Assembly (NCBI RefSeq): GCF_019175385.1
Contig: NC_083348.1
Span: 1,751,001 to 1,815,000 of the forward strand
Length of the DNA stretch: 64,000 bases
Direction of reading: 5' to 3'
Source: Lycium barbarum
Taxonomy: Eukaryota > Streptophyta > Magnoliopsida > Solanales > Solanaceae
Shown here in pieces: positions 49,699 through 58,721 of this stretch. The position numbers and the translations under genes were made by a program. Below the pieces are notes generated by a model. It did not search any database, was not told the origin of the DNA, and worked only from the letters and a program-made list of their open reading frames with translations. The first letter of the stretch is position 1, and every line of letters starts with the position of its first letter.

Positions 49699-52508
49699 GG
49701 ACTCTTTCATCGATCCGAATGTTCCCCCTAGGCCTGATGATCACCCGGGGCCCGCTGATAGATCAGTATTTTCTTTGCAAGACAATCATAGGTCAGAGTT
49801 ATTATGGGCTGGTACTAGAGGGATATCTATAGGTCAGAGTTCAGCTTAGTGCACTCTGCACTTATTTGGAGGGTCTGGATTCGGTTGACGACGGCACCCG
49901 TAGGACGATGTTGATCGTCATGCCCGTTTGTACCTGCTTATTATATTCGGGGGCATCTTGTTCCCGAATTCATCGGGTGCCTTTGTCAGTTTACGTTACT
50001 TGGTTTTTCTGGAGCATCTGGACCGCTTGGGAGACTATAGCTGGGGCGGTGCTGTTTTGGCGTATCTTTATAGATGCTTGTGCCGAGCGTCTGTTGGTGC
50101 TGTCAGAGATGTGTGTGGAGTTTTTGCTCTTCTCCAGGTAATATTTAAGTGTGCGTTCCTTTAATGTCAACAAACCTCTTGAAAGGACGACTAAAAATCG
50201 TATTTTCTAATATCGCTTACAGTTATGGGCGTGGGAGAGGATGCTGCCTTTTCAGCCCGTACCTAGGCATCACCTCGAGATTGACATGCCTTATGCGAGG
50301 AGGTGGACAACGGGTTTTGACCGGGATGTCGATACGCACCACAGTATTCTTCCATTCCAAGACCAGCTTGATCACATGACAGACGATGCGGTAAAACTAT
50401 TTAAATTTACATTAATAATTTAATTAAACGTCTTTTCTACTTGGTGATCACTGATTTGTATTTATATGTTATGCAGCTATTTATATGGACGACGTATGCT
50501 GCTATATTAGATGGTTTGCCCCCCTTCTGTAGGGCAGGTCAGGGGGTTTGGAGGTCGCGGTGTCCATTGATACACCTGGACATCGTAGAGGATCACATGC
50601 CCGAGCGTGTCTTATGATAGTTTGGGCATACACAGAGTATACCCCCTGATGTCCGTCATGAGCTCCGACACTACCAGCGGGACGATCGGGCTGCCGTTGA
50701 TGATGATTTTTTGGCTTTCATGGATGTCCAGCTCCACCGTTGGGAGAACAGGTTGGGCACTTTAGCGGTGGTCGCCCATTTGACTCCCATTGAGCATTAC
50801 ATGCGCTGGTATCATAAGATCACACGCCGATTGATCGGCAACCTAGCTTTGCTTCCCCCTAGGGATGTAGGATATTCAGCACTCGCGGGGCAGTACGAGG
50901 CATTGGTAAGTTTATCGTATTTAGATTTATCTAATTTCATTAATTGTTACGTTTTAAAAATAAACTTTTTTTGTTTCTGTTATACACAAATGCAGCTGGT
51001 GGCCGTACAACGTTTACGCATCTTGGGGTTAGAGCATATGCCTTACCCTGGGCTTGCGGGGCTTGCCGCGGAGATGGTTAGGATTTTCGAGGATAGTATC
51101 CGCCAGGTAGGCGAGATTAGGCGCATGGCGGAGCCTATTCCGGAGGCTGAGTATCAGGCAGCACCGGGTGCTCCCAGAGGAGGAGGCCGTGCTGGCAGAG
51201 GACGTCGTGCTGCCAGAGGACGCCGTGCGCGTAGATGACGCGGCGCTGCTGCTAGAGGACCTGGTGGTGGAGGATTGGTAGATGAAGCGGATGAGGCCGA
51301 TCCCATTCCAGAGGGCGTTCACGGTCTAGTCCATCCGCAGCCCTTCCAGGCCGGTGGCAGCTCACCTGGGGACTCACCTATGTTTACGCCGGCGCTCTTA
51401 CTTGCTGAGATACCCGGGTCTTCATCACAGCCGAGCCAGAATGCATACATGGAGGAGCGTGATAACGTTGATTGGGCGGCGTTACGCGCTTCATTAGCTG
51501 ATGAGCGGCCTGTGAGGAATTTAGAGGGAGCCCGGATTCTTGACTTCGATGAGTTTTTGATCCCGATTAGTATTTAAAATACTTATTTGTTCATTTAAAT
51601 TATTTATTTTAAATATATATATATGTTACTCATTATTTAGTACTATCTTATATTTTAGGATTCGGCGCCAGCGAGTCCACCAGAGCCACACACTCAGGCA
51701 TTTTCTCATGGGCCTGCCGAGCCAGCGATGTCTTCCCATGTGACTGTCGAGCCACATGTAAGCTTTTAATTAAAATTAGTTTTATTCAATATAAGGTCAA
51801 TATTTAATATACATATTTGATCATTTAAAGTACTTATTATTTCATTTTTTCATATTTTAGGATTCGGCGCCAGTGGGTCCACAAGAGCTGCCTATTCCGA
51901 AGCATTCTCATCAGCCTGCCGAGGCAGAGGTGTCTTCTCATGAGACTACCGAGGCGCATGTAAGTTTTTTACTTAAAACTAATTTTATTCAATATAAGGT
52001 AAATATTTATTTAATTTTTGTAACCTTTACTTGGACTTCGAACAACATCTCGTCCAGGAGACTACCTCATATTCACCACCAGACCCATCTCAGGAGCCTA
52101 CAGAGCCATCTCAGGAGCCTACTCAGGCGCCCGTTGACACACAGGTTTGATTAAATAAATAACGTTAATGTATTCAATATAAATAAGAAATGGTACTTAT
52201 ATTTATATACTTTTCAGGTTCATCCTTCGGCGCCTGCGGTGGTGACTCACGACGAGGAAGAGGTCGAGTTTCCAGACCCAGCTCAGCCTGAGGTTCTGAG
52301 CGTGCCAGCGGGACTAGATCCCAAGAAGAAGCATGTTCTAGTTAAGGGCGTAAGGGCTAGGGGAAGAGGAGATGATCATGACTTGGAGCGCCCGATTATT
52401 AAGAGGAAAAAGGGCGATGGAGACGATGACGAGGGCGGTGGGGATGGCATGAGCCTTAGGCCCAGGGATAGTCTCCGGCATACTACATGTGGGACCCATC
52501 CTCGATAG
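49699..52508 (+). pseudogene. Plant mobile domain (PMD/MAIL-like) gene, degenerate
   Basis: N-terminal words DHPGPADRSVFSLQDNHRSE (49738-49797) and the PMD core RLYLLIIFGGILFP (from 49925), FLEHLDRLGDYSWGGAVLAY, AWERMLPFQP, IDMPYARRW and HYQRDD are those of plant mobile domain proteins of the MAIL type. Exons with in-phase GT/AG ends: up to 50137, 50223-50390, 50477-50905, 50996 to about 51568, 51659-51757, 51861-51959, 52058-52144, 52218-52508. The exon 4 tail is G/R-rich; later exons are P/E/Q-rich and end in a basic stretch. It is broken by TGA-TAG at 50615-50620, TGA at 51236-51238, stops at 49846-49911, and loss of the expected N-terminal PMD segment. MULEs commonly carry such domains. 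Intact relatives act in silencing and meristem genome maintenance; this copy cannot make a full protein. Confidence 0.88.
51659..51959 (+). repeat. Tandem duplicated 99-bp exons of the PMD pseudogene
   Basis: Exons 51659-51757 and 51861-51959 are both exactly 99 bp, start GATTCGGCGCCAG after a 'tattttag' acceptor and end in CAT before GTAAG. Their flanking introns are also similar. They encode related 33-residue P/E/H-rich segments. Confidence 0.85.
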
Positions 52509-52718
52509 TGTATATACATTAGTGTTGTACAATTTATCGTAAATATTATATATTTTTTGCATATTTATAAATATTATCTTAGTCTTTATTATTGTTTATA
52601 GTTTCACATCCTAAATTGATAATAAAAAAAAAACGTGACACATTCGAAATAAAGTTAAGCATTAATTTAAAATTAAGATGAAAACCTAAAAGATAAATAA
52701 CTTAAAGCTAATGACTAC

Positions 52719-55700
52719 TGTTGACACCCAATTTTGTCCCTCATTTATTTAATTTTTATTCACTCGGGCGTCTAAATTTACTGATGAGCTAAATACTTTA
52801 TTTTCACTACTATTATTTTCGCTACTTTTATTTTTTCAACATTACTAGCATTACTTTATCACAAATTTTAAATGGTTCGTCATCATTTCATTTTAGGATT
52901 CGTACTCGTTAAATTAATTTTACTTTACACATACTACTTACTATTTGGCTTCACATAATATATGTTGTACTGGTTGTTAAGTTAAAAGCCCAAGAATAAT
53001 TAAAATGAATGAGGAATGATCACAATTTCAACCAATTCACATTATCTTAAGCTCATCAGCCCATTACCCATACTCACCCGTCTGGCCCAAACATTTCACC
53101 CAATCCAGCCCATTATTTTACCCGACCCAGCGGCCCACTACAATTAAAACCCCTAAAACCCTTTTCCTTTCCTCTTTCTCTTCACAGCCGCCCTTCTCCC
53201 TCATTCTCTCTCACCCTCCTTCACTCTCCTCCCACGCTCCCCATGCTCTCTCCCACTCACTGCGGTCCCCCACGCCTCTGCCGCCTCCACTCACCGCTGT
53301 CCCCCCACGCATCATGTTCCTCTCCACTTCCCCTATTCCCCCGCTCCTCTCTCTCCTCACTCTATAAAGGGAGAGGGAATTTTCAGTATAAAAAAAAAAA
53401 AAAAAAAAAAGGATTGAGGAAAAAAAGAGGGGATTTGGGAACGGAAAGCCTAATCAACCAAAATCAAAGAAAGAGATCGGAAAAAGATAAAACAGATCGG
53501 AAATAGACCGAAAAAAAAAACCGAAGAAAAGGATTCAAAACTCAAATACTCTATTTCCATCTTCTTCGCTTTGAAACTTTAATTACTTTAAATCGGGTTC
53601 GGGTTCGTTCGAGTTCGGGCATAAATCCGAGACCGCGACGTCCCAATTCACTGCACCACAAACAGGTGAAATCCGACACTATTTTGATTTATTGTTCCGT
53701 TAGATTTTCATTAGTATAAAATCATGTTACGATGCCTTGTTGATTATCTTTTCACTTAAAATCTGTGCTTACTGTTGCTGTTATATTGGTTTAGATATTA
53801 GCGTATGTGATGTTTGTTGTTGCCGCGTGATCTTATTACAGCATGTGTTTGCATAATTTCTGATGTTTTGATTAAATTCCGAGTATGAAGTCACACGTTT
53901 TGTCGTTTTCGCTTCGTCTAAAATTAGTTTAGCATATTTGAATTTGTTGGTTTCAATTGGTGAGGAAATATCAAGCACACTGTTTTAATCAAATTGGGTC
54001 TGTTAAGTCTGACTGTTAGTATGAGCACCATATTTAAAGGTATAAAGCAGAACACCATGTCTTCCTTCAAATGTTAGTGTCACTAGCTGAAATTACTCTT
54101 CTAAATCCAGAATGTGGTCTTCCAGTTGGGCATTATGCATACAAATTGGGGTTTAATAAAATATAGGGATATGATTTAAGAAATGTTGTGTTAAAAAGCT
54201 ACAGTTATTTAGTGTCATCATTAGTTCAATCTTACCATCTGTATTTTGTTTAAAAAGGGGACTTATGGATATCTGATTAGTTCAGCATTATACTAGTTCC
54301 TCATTTAATGACTCTTGATTACTTTAAGTCCAAAATAAATGGCAAAGTAAAAGTTTAAACATGGGTTATATGGAATCCTTATATGCACACTAAACTTGAA
54401 ATAGCACTAAAAGGCTTAAACATGACTATTTGAACCTGTTTCTGTCTAATTGGGCTTAGAAGCTGCCTGGAACTGCTTTGCATAAAGCTGACATGTTTTA
54501 GTCTCTCAATGGGCAGTCTTGTTTTGCCTTCATGTTCAACCAGAAGTTTCTTTGTCTAATGTAGCTAAGGTTTTAATCTCAAAGGTCATAATTTTGCCAA
54601 ATGAGTATTTGTATACTGTTTTGAGTTTCTCTATGTGATCATGAACAACAAATCTTACCTCTGTCCTGTTTTATTCCTTGAACTCTGCATTACTGATTGT
54701 GATTTACCTCTCTCTCTGCTCTAGATATGTCATCATGTATCATTGAATGAATTTCGCATAACTCCTGCCCTTCAAACATGTTGTAACTTACCTGCTTTCT
54801 TTCATCATGGCTGCTGCATACCCAGGATACTTTGTGCTACTGTTTCCTTCTGATTTTTGCATGACATTCCTGCTTATTTTTTAACTTGTTTCCTTAGGTA
54901 TTCTTTCCTCTCCTTCTTCTTGTCCTAGTTAAGACACTGTATGTTTGTTCTGTGCAATCACATGCCCTCCATGGCATTTCATCTTGCTTGGTATTGTGAC
55001 CTGCTTTTGATCATGCATCCTATGTTTAGAAATCTTCTCCAATGGTTCTTCTTCTCTGTTGTTTCTCTGAACATAAACTGCTGAACCTTCTGCCCAATTC
55101 TCATGAGTTGGTTGTTTTTACTTATCTCCTGTTGCACCATGGTCCTCCTCATTCCCTTTCCTCTTAAGGGGTTTATGTCATCTATACTTGATACATAAGA
55201 ATGAATCTGAATTTTGACATAATATTTTCCTGTACTCCAGTTTACTTTGATCACTTACAAGACTATGCCAACGTATAAGTGTTGAACATGTGTATGATAT
55301 TCTTCTGTTTTGAAATGGGATTTTCCCTGTGCAAATTTGTCTCCTTCTAAACCTCTGAACTAAACATAGGCTAGACTAAAGGTGTTGCAAACAGTAGGAG
55401 CTATCTGCAATTTTGCTTGATTGCTACAGTTTAACCTTTAAACTTAAGATCATATTGTACTCTCAAATTTCTGTCAACTTAAGTGATACAATTGTTACTT
55501 GTGCCTTGCCCTGTTAACAACCCAAATTAATTAATTCCCTGCACTAATTCTGCTGTTACTGTTTGCATATTTGTGTATATGGAAGAATGATATCGCCCTC
55601 TCTGTCTTGACCCTCTGTCGTTTGATATTTTGGGAATTTAACTTAATGAAAATGTGATGACAGTTGCTGTTGGGCAGAAGCAAGCATTGGTGTCTTTTCT

Positions 55701-57432
55701 TTTATCTGAAAGTTGTATGATTAGTATCGTGGTCAATTTTGTGAAGTTCAATGTCACTGCTAATAACTGCTGTCTCCTAGGCATGTTTGTAGTTAATGTT
55801 GTTCATTGACACTGCTGTGCAGATGCAGTTTGCCATGACATATTGTGCAGTTTTTCCTGCATTGTTCATTGCTAGTTCTTTTCTGTGCATTAGTATGGGA
55901 TGCAGCCAATTAGTTTTGCAGAGTACACTGCCATTACTGTGCAAGTTTGCCTATTTTCTAGTGTTTGTGTTGCCTCTTATTTTGTGGTTATCCCATCCTG
56001 CAATTTAAGGGATTGGAGAGTCATTTCCCTCTTGGATAGTTTAGACTACAATTTATCCATGCTTAAACATCTTCATGACTTAAACAAGACAAATGGTTCA
56101 TTGTATGTCATTTTTATACTGGTCATGAGTTTCCCACCGTCGATAAATGTTCGTATTATGGCAAAGTGCACCATTATATATGTGCGTACTCATATTGAAC
56201 TAATTAGAAACCCTTCTACTCACCTTCCTCCTCTTTGCCATTATGCTATTGCTATGCGATATACATGGCATATACACCGTATACACAAGCTACTGATTTT
56301 GTTTTAGTTTACATATTATATGATCAACCTTATTCATTGATTATATACTAATCATTTTCTTTCATTTTTATGCATGGCTATCGCATACGAGTCCCTCGGA
56401 CTTGTCTCCTTCCACATTTGGCGTTGGGCCAACATCCCAACATGATCACCACCATATCAGCACAACCATAACAGTGGCAACAAGCAGAAAGTGGGCTGAG
56501 CCCATTTAAATCATTTTACTTTTTATCTTATTTCTGTGTGCATTTAACTTGTATCGTATGACTAACATTTGTGCTTGTTAATTAAGATAAACTTTAGTGA
56601 CATTAAGGGTTTTAGTTTAGTAATAGGTAGTTAATTCCATAAATTACATTCACTTCTATTTTTAAAACTATTTATAGTATCTATAACATTTATTTGAGTA
56701 ATTGATTTTCAAAATAGCATGACTATATCTTTTGGCTAAGGGAATCATAATTTATGTTTACTATCTTAGAAGTTTAAAATGTCACAAATCTTACACTAAC
56801 TTTAGCTTATCCTAAGAAATAAAAAGCAAATTAGTTTCAACGGATAACTTTTTCACTTTAGTTCCTTTCCAACACTTGAAATACATATTTGTTTAAAATA
56901 ACCTTCGCACAACATACATTAAACTAATAGTCTTTCTATGAAACTTTTAAAATTTATTTAACATTAATGTTACATTAACTCTTTTAATTTGTGAGTCGGC
57001 ATAACTCACTTTTTCCAAATACATATAAACATTACATGTTCCGCTTCTTTTAGTTTATTTTAACTAAACTCTTTATGCAATTACCAATTTTACTTTAAAC
57101 AACTTTATCAATAATTCACAAAAAAAAATCATTTTTCTTTCTATAATGTTACATTTACATTTAGCCTAATTAAATCTTAGTCCGGTCGGTTAACCATTGT
57201 TAATGAGTCTTAAATGATGCCTAATCCCTTCCCTTTAGACTAATTGAACCCTTACCTAGAATCTTAATTTTGGCAGACCTTAAACAGAGTTAACTTTAAA
57301 AATAATTTTAATAAACTTTAGGTGTCCTAATTCACCATAAATAATTAGGTGGCGACTCCTTAAAATAAATAAAAACAGGAATCTCCAATATGTCGTACTT
57401 CTAATTTAACCTGGTTAAAATGGGGTATGACA
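52719..57432 (+). mobile_element. Ogre/Tat-like solo LTR (4.7 kb)
   Basis: It starts TGTTGACACCCAATTTTG and ends GGGGTATGACA, with perfect 5-bp duplication ACTAC (52714-52718 and 57433-57437). No retroviral frames lie inside. A CT-rich segment (53170-53350) is followed by a TATA-like 'ctctataaaggg' (53360), likely the LTR promoter. LTRs this long starting TGTTGACACC suggest the Ogre/Tat group of Gypsy elements. Confidence 0.85.
53360..53372 (+). promoter_or_regulatory. Putative LTR TATA box
   Basis: A 'ctctataaaggga' box lies downstream of a pyrimidine-rich tract and upstream of an A-run leader in the Ogre-like LTR, a plausible RNA polymerase II start region for the parent element. Confidence 0.45.
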
Positions 57433-57928
57433 ACTACAAGTCTTCAAATAAAAAAGGACTTCGAGCACTTTTCAACCACTAAAATGACAATCCAAAGTAT
57501 TGCGTATTCTTGATGTGTTGAGCCTATTTTATTAATTGTACAAATATAACTAGAGTTGTATATAAAATATTGAAGTTCCGGAATCTCAAAGCATGATTAA
57601 TATACGGCTAAACTACGTAAAAAGAAATAGGAGTGAAAAATGTGAGAAATGGCAGACTCCTATAATGCAGTAAAATAATGCGTTATAGGTGAGAGAAACT
57701 TTTAGATAGTGCAGTATTTTACTCGTTATAGCACTTAATGGCTCCGTCTCCGTCAAGTGCTATAACGCAGTAAAATACTGCACTAAAGTTACTTTGATAA
57801 CTTTTTTTTTGTTGGGATATTTTAATTCCAAATGTTTTTTTTGAGAACATTTTAGTTCCGAACCCCATAACTAATAACTATATTAATAATCCCTGCATAA
57901 TCCTAACCAACTATCAAATGACTCCTTA

Positions 57929-58721
57929 ACGTTAGAGGTAAGGTGAGATTGACTTATAATTTGGACAATAGAGTTAAGATTGTTTGATTTTCCCAATTTT
58001 GTGTCTTGAACATTGTGTCCTATTGCTATACAGTACATATGGCGGGAGGATGGAACCCAGATGGACTCTGAAGGAATCCGTAGGCGGTGGGTCGGTCCAT
58101 GTGAAGAAGGTATTATTATCTATTGCTCCTTCTTTTGCTTTATTAGGGATTCACTTTTTACAGGTTAGGGCTATACATTACTGATTACTCCGAGTGACCC
58201 ACTGGGTTTCAGCTTTTCTTTCTTTTGAATAATAGATAGTGAGAGTGCTTTCTGGGCAAACCAAATTCTTTTTATCCATTATCACAATATATAGATTCCT
58301 TCAATTCTTCAAGGGAAAAGGGTCAAAAATGCCCATCTATCGCTATAAATATCATCCATTACAAATTTAGATAAAAAATTAACTCTTTCGTTATTAAAAT
58401 TTTCAAACATACCCTGTCTTAATTAAAAAATCTTCGACATAACCCGGTTTCATTTTTAAATCTAAATCAACTAAATAAAAAACTCACATGTTATCTGCTC
58501 CCTTGCCTAGTGATTTAAGACTCGGGAACAAGTTGGTCGTATATTGATTTTTTATATAGAGGGGCAGTTTTGACCCTTTTCCCCTTCTTCAAAGACCCAT
58601 GAATCCCTCTTGTTTTTTGCTGAATATTTCAAGAAAGCACTAAATATTCATGGTTACATTTGTGTTGGTTGGATGACTGATACCTATCATTTATTACTTG
58701 TGTTATTAGATACGTACAAGT
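57929..58721 (+). promoter_or_regulatory. Upstream region and probable 5' intron of the MBD4-like gene
   Basis: At about 57990-58108 there is a stretch with 'atggcgggaggatggaaccc' and GC content above its surroundings, ending before a GT (58110). Just before the coding ATG a 'gtgttattag' acceptor-like site occurs at about 58700-58709. I infer a 5' untranslated exon and an intron that contains the MITE at 58313. RNA evidence is lacking. Confidence 0.4.
58313..58584. mobile_element. hAT-like MITE upstream of the MBD4-like gene
   Basis: Ends are GGGAAAAGGGTCAAAA and, inverted, TTTTGACCCTTTTCCCC. The 8-bp duplication TTCTTCAA flanks it (58305-58312 and 58585-58592). 272 bp, non-coding. Confidence 0.85.

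Larger units (their letters stand above)
48304..57865. mobile_element. Mutator-like element (MULE) carrying a PMD gene
   Basis: Terminal inverted repeats of about 220 bp (48304-48525 and about 57645-57865) begin GAGTCCGGAACC and GGGTTCGGAACT respectively. They share 'gcacttgacggagacggagc' and 'tttctctcacctataacgca'. The perfect 9-bp duplication CATAACTAA flanks the element (48295-48303 and 57866-57874), the hallmark of Mutator transposition. No MURA transposase is present, so it was mobilised in trans. Inside are a PMD pseudogene and a 4.7 kb solo LTR; without the latter the element was about 4.8 kb. Confidence 0.93.
47005..57925. mobile_element. Tourist-like element split by later insertions
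   Basis: The left terminus GGGGTCATTTGATAGCTG (47005-47022) and the inverted right terminus AACTATCAAATGACTCC (57909-57925) are flanked by TTA (47002-47004 and 57926-57928). This is the 3-bp duplication of PIF/Harbinger elements. The interior, before insertion of the MULE, was about 1.3 kb and carries 'ctgcataacc' and 'ctgcataatcc' words near both sides. Confidence 0.7.

Noticed and set aside
51029..51322. Serine-rich minus-strand open frame
   Set aside because: Antisense of the G/R-rich tail of the PMD pseudogene; composition explains the openness.
53243..53506. Proline/serine-rich open frame
   Set aside because: It lies in the CT-rich promoter-leader part of the Ogre-like LTR and reads through a poly-A run.
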